From Pseudofulvibacter geojedonensis (GTDB lineage: Bacteria; Bacteroidota; Bacteroidia; Flavobacteriales; Flavobacteriaceae): a stretch of DNA of 64,000 nucleotides. The translations under genes were made by a program, and so were the position numbers. The notes under the pieces were generated by a model. The model did no database searches. It was not told the origin of the DNA and saw only the letters and a list, made by a program, of their open reading frames with translations. Location: assembly GCF_042675745.1 (NCBI RefSeq), contig NZ_JBHTJM010000009.1:372001-436000 (forward strand), written 5' to 3'. Every line of letters starts with the position of its first letter. Position 1 is the first letter of the stretch. This document shows, piece after piece, positions 27,272-36,483 of the stretch.

Positions 27272-28265
27272 AATACCATTTTAAAGATTTTTTAATACCA
27301 TCATTGAAAGAAAATAACGGATTATAATCAATCAGTTCTTTTGCCTTAGAAATATCTGCCAAAGAATGTTTTACATCTCCTTCTCTCTCAGGGCCGTTAA
27401 TAATTTTTGAGTTATTAGTCTTAACACCTAATGAATTTAAACCTTTTTGTAAAGATTCTATTAACTTATTTAAATTTGTGTTTTCTCCGTAAGCTATATT
27501 GTACACTTGATTAATAGAATTTTTATTATCTGAAAAGGCAGCTTTTATATTTGCTTGTACAACATTCTCAACAAATGTAAAATCTCTAGAATGCTCACCA
27601 TTTCCATTAATTATTAAATCCTCATTATTTAATAATTGACCAATAAATTTAGGAATAACAGCAGCATAAGAACCTTTAGGATCTTGCTTTGGCCCAAAAA
27701 CATTAAAATATCGTAGCCCAATAGTTTCTACTCCATACGTTTTATAAAAAACATCTGCATACAATTCATTTACATATTTGGTAACCGCATATGGAGATAG
27801 TGGTTTACCAATTTCATTTTCTACTTTAGGTAAACCAGGATGATCGCCATAAGTTGATGAACTAGCTGCATAAACCATTCTTTTAATCGATTTAGATTCT
27901 TTTAATGCCACTAACACATTTAAAAAACCAGAAACGTTAACTTCATTAGAAGTTATGGGATCATTTATCGATCTGGGTACCGACCCTAAAGCTGCTTGAT
28001 GAAACACATAGTCAACTCCAACTAAGGCTCTTCTACAAGTATCTATATTTCTAATATCTCCCTCAATAAGATTACAACTCTTATTCCTTAAAAAAGGTTC
28101 AATATTTTTTCTTTTCCCAGTTGAAAAATTGTCTAGAATAATTACTTTTTTCGCTTGAAAATTTAAAAGATATTCAACCAAATTAGATCCAATAAATCCG
28201 GCTCCTCCAGTTATTAAAAAAGTTAAATTAGATAAATCCCTACTATGATAGGCTTTTTGAAACAT
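27261..28265 (-). CDS. wbpP: UDP-HexNAc(A) C4-epimerase (WbpP/TviC type)
   Basis: Extended short-chain dehydrogenase of 334 aa: TGGAGFIGSN at 19-28, the serine-rich AASSSTYGD block at 133-141 and the catalytic Y159/K163 in SPYAVTKY. The N-terminal extension before the Rossmann fold and the SSSTYGDHP form are typical of WbpP/TviC, which interconvert UDP-GlcNAc/UDP-GalNAc or their uronic acids, rather than of GalE. Its start overlaps the stop of the 6-dehydrogenase gene (TAATG), so the two likely supply UDP-GalNAcA, while UDP-GlcNAcA can feed WbpB. Confidence 0.9.
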   Translation of the reverse strand: MFQKAYHSRDLSNLTFLITGGAGFIGSNLVEYLLNFQAKKVIILDNFSTGKRKNIEPFLRNKSCNLIEGDIRNIDTCRRALVGVDYVFHQAALGSVPRSINDPITSNEVNVSGFLNVLVALKESKSIKRMVYAASSSTYGDHPGLPKVENEIGKPLSPYAVTKYVNELYADVFYKTYGVETIGLRYFNVFGPKQDPKGSYAAVIPKFIGQLLNNEDLIINGNGEHSRDFTFVENVVQANIKAAFSDNKNSINQVYNIAYGENTNLNKLIESLQKGLNSLGVKTNNSKIINGPEREGDVKHSLADISKAKELIDYNPLFSFNDGIKKSLKWYYEN

Positions 28266-29548
28266 TATAACCTCTTGTTAACATCCTTACTATTCAAACT
28301 CCCTTTAACATCGTATATAACTGTTTTGTTATTCTTTAAAGTTTCTAAATTTAATTCTGAAAATTCCTTATGAGAAACAGTGTGAACAATAGTATCATAC
28401 TTTTTATTTTCTAAGGTTGATAATGTGCTTATTCCATATTCATGCATTACCTCTTCAGAAGATGCCCAAGGATCATAAATATCTACATCCATATGGAAAG
28501 AATCTAAAACTCTATATACATCTATCGCCTTAGTATTTCTAATGTCTGGGCAATTTTCTTTAAAAGTTATTCCTAACATTAAAACTTTAGCTCCTTTTAC
28601 AGGAATCTCATTTTGTACCATTAATTTTAACACCTCAGTTGCTACATACTCTCCCATACTATCATTTAATCTCCTACCTGCCAAGATTATTTCTGGATGA
28701 TAACCAACTTCTTGTGCTTTTTGTGCTAAATAATACGGATCTACCCCAATACAATGTCCACCAACTAAACCTGGTTTAAAAGGTAAAAAGTTCCACTTAG
28801 TTGAAGCTGCTTCTAAAACTGCATGAGTATCTATATCTAGCTTATTAAAAATCTTAGCCAATTCATTAACAAAAGCTATATTAATATCTCTTTGAGCGTT
28901 TTCTATAACTTTAGCCGCTTCTGCTACTTTTATTGTTGGAGCTAAGTGAGTACCAGCAGTTATAATAGATGCGTATAAATCATCTACCAATTTTCCTATT
29001 TCAGGATTTGAGCCTGAGGTAACCTTTTTAATTTTAGTAACGGTATGTTTTTTATCACCAGGATTAATTCTCTCAGGAGAATAACCACAATAAAAATCTT
29101 TATTAAAACCTAAGCCGCTAATATATTCTAAAACAGGCACACAATCGTCTTCAGTAACACCCGGATAAACTGTAGATTCATAAATAACAACATCACCTTT
29201 TTTTAATACTTTTCCTATTGTTTCAGAAGCTTTTATTAAAGGGGTTAAGATTGGTCGGTTATTTTTATCTACTGGAGTCGGAACAGTAACTATAAAAACA
29301 TTACATTCTTTTAAATCATCTGTAGAACAACTTAAATGCAATCCAGTACTTGTAGAAGTATTTAAAACGGATTGCAAGTTATTATCTGACACTTCAAGAG
29401 TACTGTCATGGCCCTTATTTAACTCATTTACTCTTTCATTATTTATATCAAAACCAATAACAGGATATTTCTTAGCAAATTCTACCGCAAGAGGTAAACC
29501 TACATATCCTAACCCTATTATAGCTATTTTTTTATTTTGTAAATCCAT
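28265..29548 (-). CDS. tviB: UDP-HexNAc 6-dehydrogenase (WbpO/TviB type)
   Basis: Nucleotide-sugar dehydrogenase of 427 aa oxidising C6 of UDP-GlcNAc or UDP-GalNAc. The Rossmann motif GLGYVG is at residues 12-17, and the catalytic cysteine is in GGHCIGVDPYYLAQKA near residue 265. This pattern, together with FKENCPDIRNTK, is that of the TviB/WbpO group. I chose the ATG at 29548 (MDLQNKKIAIIG) over an in-frame TTG at 29569 because the former gives the normal N-terminus and lies properly downstream of the promoter at 29577-29606. It gives the uronic acid needed by WbpB, since no separate WbpA is present. Confidence 0.92.
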   Translation of the reverse strand: MDLQNKKIAIIGLGYVGLPLAVEFAKKYPVIGFDINNERVNELNKGHDSTLEVSDNNLQSVLNTSTSTGLHLSCSTDDLKECNVFIVTVPTPVDKNNRPILTPLIKASETIGKVLKKGDVVIYESTVYPGVTEDDCVPVLEYISGLGFNKDFYCGYSPERINPGDKKHTVTKIKKVTSGSNPEIGKLVDDLYASIITAGTHLAPTIKVAEAAKVIENAQRDINIAFVNELAKIFNKLDIDTHAVLEAASTKWNFLPFKPGLVGGHCIGVDPYYLAQKAQEVGYHPEIILAGRRLNDSMGEYVATEVLKLMVQNEIPVKGAKVLMLGITFKENCPDIRNTKAIDVYRVLDSFHMDVDIYDPWASSEEVMHEYGISTLSTLENKKYDTIVHTVSHKEFSELNLETLKNNKTVIYDVKGSLNSKDVNKRL

Positions 29549-29576
29549 TTTATATTTTGTTATTAACAAACAAGTA

Positions 29577-29606
29577 CAAAAATAGAGAATAATATGTTCT
29601 CTACAA
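29577..29606 (-). promoter_or_regulatory. Internal promoter before the tviB-like gene
   Basis: On the minus strand there is TTG (29606-29604), a spacer of exactly 19 nt, and TATTTTTG (29584-29577). This is a full match to the Bacteroidota TTG-N19-TAnnTTTG pattern and the best promoter within the polysaccharide locus. The predicted start is near 29573, 25 nt before the tviB ATG. It lies in the 74-bp gap after the wecC-like gene. Confidence 0.7.
29583..29603. repeat. Palindrome filling the promoter spacer (operator or weak terminator)
   Basis: Perfect inverted repeat: TAGAGAA at 29583-29589, a 7-nt loop, and TTCTCTA at 29597-29603. It fills the spacer between the -33 and -7 elements of the tviB promoter, the classic place for a repressor site. 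Read on the minus strand the second arm is followed directly by TTTTTG, so it could also be a weak terminator for the upstream rml-wec genes. Confidence 0.6.
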
Positions 29607-29622
29607 TTTTAATACTACTTAT

Positions 29623-30840
29623 CTAATATTTGTTTATACCACAAAAGTCTAATACAACTTTGTTTACAGGTAAATTTAATTTTTTAAATTCTTTATGTCC
29701 AACCAGAATAACTATTATATCTGCTTTTTCTACTGCAGTTTGATAATTAGTAAGCTTAAAGACATTGTGATATTCTATGTTGGGCTCTACTATATAATAT
29801 TCTTCATTGTTAACGTTTTGTAATACTTTTTGAACTATGTATTTTGCAGGTGATTCACGTAAATCATCAATATCTGGCTTAAAAGCTAGCCCCATTAATG
29901 CTATACTAGGCTTTCTACCATGTTTCAGTTCAAATTCTAATTTAGCAGTTTGTATTTTTTCCGCACACCAAAATGATTTATAATTATTAATTTCTCTTGC
30001 TTTACCTATGATTTGAGATTCCATTGGATAATCTGACACAATAAAATAAGGATCTACTGCTATGCAATGTCCGCCCACTCCACATCCCGGCTGTAAAATA
30101 TTTACTCTAGGATGTTTATTTGCCAAATTAATAAGTTCCCAAACATTAACATCTGCTTTATCGCATATTAGAGATAATTCATTTGCGAAGGCTATCTGCA
30201 CGTCTCTAGAAGAGTTTTCTACCAATTTACACATTTCTGCGGTACGAGCATTAGTTTTGTGTAAATCTCCTTGTATAAACTCTTTATAAAATGCCATTGC
30301 TTTTTCGGTTGATTTTTCATCTATACCTCCAATTACCCTATCGTTATATACTAATTCATACATTACATTACCTGGTAATACTCTTTCTGGGCAATAAGCC
30401 ATAAACAGCTTATCTTTTAGCTCTGGTCTTTCAGTATAAATGAAATTCATCATCTTTTCGGTAGTCCCGATAGGAGATGTTGACTCTATAATATATAAAT
30501 CGCCCTCTTTCAATAAAGGTAAAACAGATTTTGTTGCTGCTTCAACAAAAGAAATATCTGGTTCATTTTTCCCTTTAAAAGGTGTTGGAACAACTATTAA
30601 ATACGTATCGGCTTCAACAGGTTTTATATCAGCCTTTAAATACCCTTCTTTTACAGCTTCTGCAACAGCATTATCTAATTCTGGTTCAATTATATGTATT
30701 TGCCCCTTATTTATAGTTTCAACTACTTTTGGATTAATGTCTACACCATGCACATATGTTTTATTTTGAGCTATTAAAGCTGCTGTAGGCAACCCTATAT
30801 AACCTAAACCTACCATTACAACACTTGGTTTATTGTTCAT
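29623..30840 (-). CDS. wecC: UDP-ManNAc 6-dehydrogenase
   Basis: Oxidises UDP-ManNAc to UDP-ManNAcA using NAD+. The 405-aa protein opens with VVMVGLGYIGLPTAALIA. It has FANELSLICDKADVNVWELI in the central helix and the catalytic cysteine in GVGGHCIAVDPYFI near residue 257; these segments are the WecC pattern. It is 3 bp from wecB, which makes its substrate. A WbpA-type UDP-GlcNAc dehydrogenase is the alternative, but the close match of the central segment to WecC and the wecB neighbour favour ManNAcA. Confidence 0.92.
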   Translation of the reverse strand: MNNKPSVVMVGLGYIGLPTAALIAQNKTYVHGVDINPKVVETINKGQIHIIEPELDNAVAEAVKEGYLKADIKPVEADTYLIVVPTPFKGKNEPDISFVEAATKSVLPLLKEGDLYIIESTSPIGTTEKMMNFIYTERPELKDKLFMAYCPERVLPGNVMYELVYNDRVIGGIDEKSTEKAMAFYKEFIQGDLHKTNARTAEMCKLVENSSRDVQIAFANELSLICDKADVNVWELINLANKHPRVNILQPGCGVGGHCIAVDPYFIVSDYPMESQIIGKAREINNYKSFWCAEKIQTAKLEFELKHGRKPSIALMGLAFKPDIDDLRESPAKYIVQKVLQNVNNEEYYIVEPNIEYHNVFKLTNYQTAVEKADIIVILVGHKEFKKLNLPVNKVVLDFCGINKY

Positions 30841-30843
30841 CTT

Positions 30844-31971
30844 TTAATTTAATTTTGAAATAAATTCAACTATTTGTTTACATGCTGTACCATCACCATA
30901 CGGATTGTGTAATGCACTCATTCTTTGATAGCGCTCACTATCATCTAGTAAACTCTGAGCCTCGCTAATAATTTTACTAGTATTAGTTCCCACTAATAAA
31001 ACTGTTCCTGCTTTTACTGCTTCAGGTCTTTCTGTTGTATCACGCATCACTAACACAGGCTTTCCTAAGCTTGGGGCTTCCTCTTGAACTCCACCACTAT
31101 CGGTTATAATTAAGTATGACTGACTCATCAGCCAAACAAATGCTGGATATGACAACGGAGCAATTAATGTTACATTATCTATTCCTTCTAATAATTCATA
31201 AACAGGTTTTTGTACATTAGGATTTAAGTGCACAGGATACACTATCTGGCTATTAGGATTGTTTAGTGCTATCGTTTTTAATGCATTACAAATATTTATA
31301 AAACCTTGCCCGTGGTTTTCCCTTCTATGTCCTGTTACTAAAATTAATTTTTTATTAGAATCTACAAGTGTTTTTAATTTTATTACCTCTTCATCTGAAT
31401 AACTACTTGATGTTACTTTTTTTTCACTAAAATGTAAAGCATCTATAACCGTGTTACCTGTTATCTGGATACTATTTAAAGGAATATTCTCATTTAATAA
31501 ATTTTGTTGTGATGTTTTGGTTGGAGCGAAATGGTAGTTTGAAATTCTACCTGCAATACTTCTATTCATTTCTTCTGGAAAAGGAGAACGCTTATTAAAC
31601 GTTCTTAATCCAGCTTCTACATGACAAACCTCAGCTCCTGAATAAAAAGCAGCAATACTTGATGCCATGGTTGTAGTTGTATCACCATGAACATATACGT
31701 AATCTGGTTGAAAATCTTCTAAAATCGGCTTCAAATTTGTAATAATATCTGAAGTTAATGAATATAAATTTTGATTTGGCTTCATTAAATCTAAATCATA
31801 GTCTGGCACTATTTCAAAAAAATCTAATACTTGATCTAACATCTCTCTATGTTGAGCAGTTATACAAACTTTTGTTTCAAAAGAAATATCATTTTGAAAT
31901 TCCTTTACTAAAGGTGCCATTTTAATCGCTTCTGGTCTCGTACCAAATATTAGTAGATTTTTTTTTCTCAT
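30844..31971 (-). CDS. wecB: UDP-GlcNAc 2-epimerase (non-hydrolysing)
   Basis: Interconverts UDP-GlcNAc and UDP-ManNAc. The 375-aa protein has FGTRPEAIKMAPL from residue 9, the HVEAGLRTF segment at about 112-120 followed by SPFPEEMNR, the GHRRENHGQGF block and the DSGGVQEEAPSLGKP substrate site followed by DTTERPE. Length is normal. It is the only 2-epimerase in the window, so if the final diamino sugar has the manno configuration (as made by WbpI in Pseudomonas) either this enzyme is bifunctional or the sugar stays gluco. wecC follows after 3 bp. Confidence 0.93.
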   Translation of the reverse strand: MRKKNLLIFGTRPEAIKMAPLVKEFQNDISFETKVCITAQHREMLDQVLDFFEIVPDYDLDLMKPNQNLYSLTSDIITNLKPILEDFQPDYVYVHGDTTTTMASSIAAFYSGAEVCHVEAGLRTFNKRSPFPEEMNRSIAGRISNYHFAPTKTSQQNLLNENIPLNSIQITGNTVIDALHFSEKKVTSSSYSDEEVIKLKTLVDSNKKLILVTGHRRENHGQGFINICNALKTIALNNPNSQIVYPVHLNPNVQKPVYELLEGIDNVTLIAPLSYPAFVWLMSQSYLIITDSGGVQEEAPSLGKPVLVMRDTTERPEAVKAGTVLLVGTNTSKIISEAQSLLDDSERYQRMSALHNPYGDGTACKQIVEFISKLN

Positions 31972-32027
31972 TAATACTTACTATTAGGATTTAAAGGTTT
32001 TCTAGGCCTACTTTTCTTTAAAAGAAG

Positions 32028-32867
32028 TTAATATTTCTTTAGGCTATATTTCCAATTAGGTATTATAACATCAAAAGCTTCTTTAACTTTTTCTTTCTTA
32101 AAAACACTATATTTTGGTCTTAATGCTAGTGAAATATACTCTTTAGTTAATATTGGTTTAACTCTACACTTTATTCCTTTAAGTTTAAATATTTCTTCTG
32201 CAAAAGTAGCCCAAGAAGCTTCTCCTTCATTACTAAAGTGATAAAGCCCATATTTATTATTATTATCAGATATAATTTTTAATATTAATTTTGACAAATC
32301 AATTGCATGAGTTGGAGTTCCTATCTGATCAGAAACAACTGAAATTTCATCTCTATCTTCTGCCAACACTAACATTGTTTTCATAAAATTATTTCCAAAC
32401 TCAGAATATAACCATGAAGTTCTTATAATAAAATACTCCTTTAATATTTGTTTTATCTCTAATTCCCCTTGCAGTTTAGTTAACCCATATACTGTTTTAG
32501 GATTTGGCGTATCTACCTCTAAATATGGAAATTGTTTCTCTCCATCAAAAACAAAATCTGTAGAAATATGAATTAATTTAACTGAATAGTTTTTACAACT
32601 ATTAGCTATATTTTTAACACCTAATACATTAACACTATATGCTTTATCTTTTTCTATCTCTGCTTTATCTACTGAAGTATATGCAGCACAGTTAATACAC
32701 CAATCATAGTTTTCTTTTAAAAAGTCTTCCTTTACATCTTCCTCTTTTGAAATATCCAATTCAGAAGAACTTTTATAAAGAAAGCTTAATCCAGCTAAAG
32801 TGTTAGCTATAGCTTGAATCGACTTACCTAATTGACCATTGGCACCAGTTACTAACACTTTTTTCAT
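32028..32867 (-). CDS. rfbD: dTDP-4-dehydrorhamnose reductase
   Basis: Last step of dTDP-L-rhamnose synthesis, reducing the 4-keto group with NAD(P)H. The 279-aa short-chain dehydrogenase has GANGQLGKS at 8-16, STDFVFDG at 102-109 and the catalytic Y127/K131 in VYGLTKLQGE. It is one base downstream of rfbC, and a 56-bp gap separates it from wecB. Length and motifs leave little doubt. Confidence 0.94.
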   Translation of the reverse strand: MKKVLVTGANGQLGKSIQAIANTLAGLSFLYKSSSELDISKEEDVKEDFLKENYDWCINCAAYTSVDKAEIEKDKAYSVNVLGVKNIANSCKNYSVKLIHISTDFVFDGEKQFPYLEVDTPNPKTVYGLTKLQGELEIKQILKEYFIIRTSWLYSEFGNNFMKTMLVLAEDRDEISVVSDQIGTPTHAIDLSKLILKIISDNNNKYGLYHFSNEGEASWATFAEEIFKLKGIKCRVKPILTKEYISLALRPKYSVFKKEKVKEAFDVIIPNWKYSLKKY

Positions 32868-32868
32868 A

Positions 32869-33423
32869 TTAACCTTTAATTGAAAATAGTTCTCTACAGC
32901 TGGGCAATTTTTGGTCTTTCTCAGATAAGATAAAATCTTTCGACTCTAACAACCAATCAATATTTAAATGACGATCATTGTAAATAATGCCACTTTCAGA
33001 TTCTTTATGATAATATTCATCGCATTTATAATTAATAATCGCTGTTTCACTTAACACCAAGAAACCATGAGCAAAATGCTTTGGAACAAATAATTGCTTC
33101 TTATTGTTTGAGGATAATTTAATACTAAAATGTTGTAAAAACGTGGGAGAGTCAGGCCTAATGTCTACAACTACATCTAATATTTCCCCTGAAATAACAC
33201 GAATTAGTTTAGCTTGAGAATATTTTCCTTTTTGAAAATGCAGACCTCTTAAAACTCCTTTTGTAGAAAAAGACTCATTATCTTGAACAAAATCAATCTG
33301 CAGACCTGTAGCTTTCTGAAAGCTTTCCTGATTAAAACTTTCTAAAAAATACCCCCTTTTGTCTTTAAAAACTTTGGGATCTATTATAAAACAATCTTTT
33401 AATATCGTTTCTTTTATACTCAT
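32869..33423 (-). CDS. rfbC: dTDP-4-dehydrorhamnose 3,5-epimerase
   Basis: Epimerises C3 and C5 of dTDP-4-keto-6-deoxyglucose. The 184-aa cupin has the family block FVQDNESFSTKGVLRGLHFQ at 45-64 with catalytic H62, then VVVDIRPDSPTF and the HFAHGFLVLS segment. The start overlaps the stop of rfbA (TAATG), giving the compact order rfbB-A-C-D. Confidence 0.95.
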   Translation of the reverse strand: MSIKETILKDCFIIDPKVFKDKRGYFLESFNQESFQKATGLQIDFVQDNESFSTKGVLRGLHFQKGKYSQAKLIRVISGEILDVVVDIRPDSPTFLQHFSIKLSSNNKKQLFVPKHFAHGFLVLSETAIINYKCDEYYHKESESGIIYNDRHLNIDWLLESKDFILSEKDQKLPSCRELFSIKG

Positions 33424-34283
33424 TACACTACTAAACTCATTAAGTGTTTTCCGTAACCACTTTTTAATAAAGGACTTGCTAATACTTTTAATTGTTCTTT
33501 AGTTATAAATCCGCTTTTATAAGCAGCCTCTTCTATAGCTCCTATTTTTAATCCTTGTCGCTCTTCTATAACCTGCACAAACTGTGATGCCTGCATTAAA
33601 GAAGAAAATGTCCCAGTATCTAGCCAAGCTGTTCCTTTATCTAGAATACTTACTTGAAGCTTTCCTCTTTTTAAATACTCCTTATTTACATCTGTTATTT
33701 CTAATTCTCCTCGTTTACTCGGTTTAATATTTTTAGCAATCTCCACCACATCATTGTCATAAAAATAAATTCCCGGTACTGCATAATTAGATTTAGGTTC
33801 TAACGGTTTTTCTTCAATTGAAACAACTTTACCAATATCGTTAAATTCAACCACACCATAACGTTCAGGATCGTGAACATGATAAGCATATACTATTCCT
33901 CCGTTTGGATTATTATTAGATTTTAATAAATTACCTAATCCTGTTCCATAAAATATATTATCGCCTAAAATTAAGGCTACTTTATCTTTTCCTATGAACT
34001 CTTCTCCAATAATAAAAGCTTCTGCTAACCCATTAGGTTGTTCTTGTACCTCATATTCAAATTTACAACCTAACTTAGTTCCATCTCCCAAAAGGTTTTC
34101 AAATAATGGCAAATCTTTTGGTGTAGAAATAATTAAAATTTCATTTATACCAGAACTTATTAAAGTAGACAAAGGATAATAAATCATTGGTTTATCATAA
34201 ATAGGCATTAACTGCTTACTTACTGATAATGTTAAAGGGTGTAGTCTTGTACCAGAACCTCCCGCTAATATAATTCCTTTCAT
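33423..34283 (-). CDS. rfbA: Glucose-1-phosphate thymidylyltransferase
   Basis: Makes dTDP-glucose from dTTP and glucose-1-phosphate. The 286-aa protein has the nucleotide-binding GGSGTRLHPLT near residues 8-18, KQLMPIYDKPMIYYPLS following, the VALILGDNIFYG metal-binding block, and AWLDTGT in the C-terminal part. Short-form RmlA length. A 39-bp gap separates it from rfbB upstream. Confidence 0.95.
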   Translation of the reverse strand: MKGIILAGGSGTRLHPLTLSVSKQLMPIYDKPMIYYPLSTLISSGINEILIISTPKDLPLFENLLGDGTKLGCKFEYEVQEQPNGLAEAFIIGEEFIGKDKVALILGDNIFYGTGLGNLLKSNNNPNGGIVYAYHVHDPERYGVVEFNDIGKVVSIEEKPLEPKSNYAVPGIYFYDNDVVEIAKNIKPSKRGELEITDVNKEYLKRGKLQVSILDKGTAWLDTGTFSSLMQASQFVQVIEERQGLKIGAIEEAAYKSGFITKEQLKVLASPLLKSGYGKHLMSLVV

Positions 34284-34322
34284 AATTAACTACTTTTTTA
34301 TTTCTTCAAGAATAGAAAACTT

Positions 34323-35375
34323 TTAACTATATTGCTTACTATAATATTCTTGGTATTTACCAGATGTTACATTTTTTAACCAATTCTCATTATTCAAATA
34401 CCAATCAATAGTTTTTTTCAATCCTTCTTCAAAAGTAACAGATGGTTTCCATCCTAATTCTTTATTAATTTTAGAAGCGTCTATAGCATATCTTAAATCG
34501 TGTCCAGGTCTATCTTTAACAAACGTAATTAGTTTTTCTGAATTTCCTTTTTCTCTTCCTAGTTTATCATCCATCTGAGTACATAAAACTCTTACCAAGT
34601 CTATGTTTTTCCATTCATTAAAACCTCCTATATTATACGTCTCATGGTTTTTCCCTCTATGAAAAATTAAATCTATAGCTACCGCATGGTCTACTACGTA
34701 TAACCAATCTCTTGTATAATTTCCATCACCATAAACAGGCAATGGTTTATTATTAATAATATTATTGATAAATAAAGGAATTAGTTTTTCAGGAAACTGA
34801 TTCGCTCCATAGTTATTTGAACAATTACTAATTATAAAGGGTATTCCGTAAGTTTCTCCGTACGCTCTCACAAAATGATCTGAGCTAGCTTTAGAAGCAG
34901 AATAAGGCGAGTTAGGGTTGTAAGAAGTGGTTTCAGTAAACAAGCCTGTTTCTCCTAATGTTCCATAAACCTCATCTGTACTAATATGATAAAATAATTT
35001 TTCGTTAAAATTACCTTTCCACGTATTCTTAAACGCATTTAAAAGGTTTATAGTTCCTAGCACATTGGTTCTTACAAACGCCAAAGGATCTTTTATCGAA
35101 CGATCTACATGTGATTCAGCTGCTAAATGAATAACTCCTTCAAATTTATATTGATTAAATATGTTGTTAATATATTCCTCATCTATTATGTCACCTTTTA
35201 AAAAGGTATAATTAGCTGCTGATTCTATATCAGATAAATTCTCAAGGTTACCTGCATAGGTTAACGAGTCTAAATTATATATATGGTAATTACTATATTT
35301 TTCAACAAATAATCGCACTACATGCGAACCTATAAAACCTGCTCCACCAGTAATTAATATACTCTTTTTACTCAT
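34323..35375 (-). CDS. rfbB: dTDP-glucose 4,6-dehydratase
   Basis: Dehydrates dTDP-glucose to the 4-keto-6-deoxy sugar with bound NAD. The 350-aa protein has TGGAGFIGSH at 9-18, the catalytic ISTDEVYG at 131-138 (T133, D134, E135) and Y158/K162 in PYSASKASSDH. All catalytic residues of RmlB are present. It is the first rml gene and its start lies 8 bp inside the Wzz-like gene. Confidence 0.95.
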   Translation of the reverse strand: MSKKSILITGGAGFIGSHVVRLFVEKYSNYHIYNLDSLTYAGNLENLSDIESAANYTFLKGDIIDEEYINNIFNQYKFEGVIHLAAESHVDRSIKDPLAFVRTNVLGTINLLNAFKNTWKGNFNEKLFYHISTDEVYGTLGETGLFTETTSYNPNSPYSASKASSDHFVRAYGETYGIPFIISNCSNNYGANQFPEKLIPLFINNIINNKPLPVYGDGNYTRDWLYVVDHAVAIDLIFHRGKNHETYNIGGFNEWKNIDLVRVLCTQMDDKLGREKGNSEKLITFVKDRPGHDLRYAIDASKINKELGWKPSVTFEEGLKKTIDWYLNNENWLKNVTSGKYQEYYSKQYS

Positions 35376-36474
35376 ATTTTTCTATAAATCTATAAGCTTT
35401 GATAGAAAAAAGCCCTAAAACAAATAATATAAAACCTAAAATGGGTAAAATTATCATTTTTCTTTTATAGAAAGGAACAGCTTCAAGCTTTCCTATTTCA
35501 GGAAAACTAGATATAACATCAAAAAATGTATCTTCTACAACCTTACTTTCTTGTAAGGTTCTTAATTCTTCATACAGTTTGTTTTTCTTTTCTAACAATT
35601 CAAACTCTCTAGTTTCTACTTTAGAGTCTGCTAAAGCAAAGCCTTCTTCCCCTACTTTTATTTGAGAAGATGTTGCTTTTACATTTTCTTTAAAAGCCTC
35701 AACATATACTTTTTGTAGAGAATCTATTTCTGCTATTGTTTTCTCAATGGTTGTTTTTCTTAAAGATATTATAGAATCTCTTTTCTTCATATTCTTTGTA
35801 GAATATTGATTATCAAAGGAATTATTTAAACCCTTTTCTAAATACTTAAAAATATCTTTTTTACTAGAAACCGCTTTAATCATATATTTATTGCTAGAAT
35901 AGATGCTTCTACCTTCAACAAATTCTTCAAAAGAAATATCTAAAACTACTTTTGAATTTTCTTCAATACCATTTCCATCAATTGAATGAGTATTTTTTAA
36001 AGTTATATCTTCTACAAAATCATAGTATTCTTTTCTTAATTGATTTTCTGTTTCAGGCCCTGGAAACATTTCAAACTCTTTAATTTTTTTAGCTTGGTCT
36101 ATATTTATTCCAAATATGCTTGATAAAGTCTCATAATCTTTCTCTGCTAATAAAGAATTATAATATTCTATGTTAGCATATAATTGATATTTAGCTTCAA
36201 AATAGGGTTGAACTAACATTTCTGAAGAATATTTCGGATCTTCTTTTTTATCTAAAAAAACACCTAATACTAATAGTAGAATTAGTGATGGACCCAATAT
36301 ATTGATATTTTTTTGAAGAGATTTTAGTCCATATATAATTGAAGAGAACACCCAATTAAAAATTGAAAATATCCCCTTAAAAAAACCTTTAATTTTCTGT
36401 TCAAAAAAACCAAATAACTGTATTAAATCTATTTCTTCTGAATTCTTTCGCGGTAAGTTGCTATTATCCCCCAT
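35368..36474 (-). CDS. Wzz-like polysaccharide chain-length determinant
   Basis: 368 aa with one membrane segment near residues 59-75, a periplasmic part with heptad-like charged helices (about 225-310), and a second membrane segment near 341-361 followed by a short basic tail. This is the Wzz/PCP topology, which controls polymer length in the inner membrane. The residues before the second segment (LEAVPFYKRKMIILP) keep a proline near the membrane as Wzz proteins do. No C-terminal tyrosine kinase domain is present, unlike Wzc. The N-terminal 58 residues form a longer than usual cytoplasmic extension with amphipathic helices. It is 9 bp after the 549-aa gene. Confidence 0.75.
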   Translation of the reverse strand: MGDNSNLPRKNSEEIDLIQLFGFFEQKIKGFFKGIFSIFNWVFSSIIYGLKSLQKNINILGPSLILLLVLGVFLDKKEDPKYSSEMLVQPYFEAKYQLYANIEYYNSLLAEKDYETLSSIFGINIDQAKKIKEFEMFPGPETENQLRKEYYDFVEDITLKNTHSIDGNGIEENSKVVLDISFEEFVEGRSIYSSNKYMIKAVSSKKDIFKYLEKGLNNSFDNQYSTKNMKKRDSIISLRKTTIEKTIAEIDSLQKVYVEAFKENVKATSSQIKVGEEGFALADSKVETREFELLEKKNKLYEELRTLQESKVVEDTFFDVISSFPEIGKLEAVPFYKRKMIILPILGFILFVLGLFSIKAYRFIEKYE

Positions 36475-36483
36475 GGATTATTA

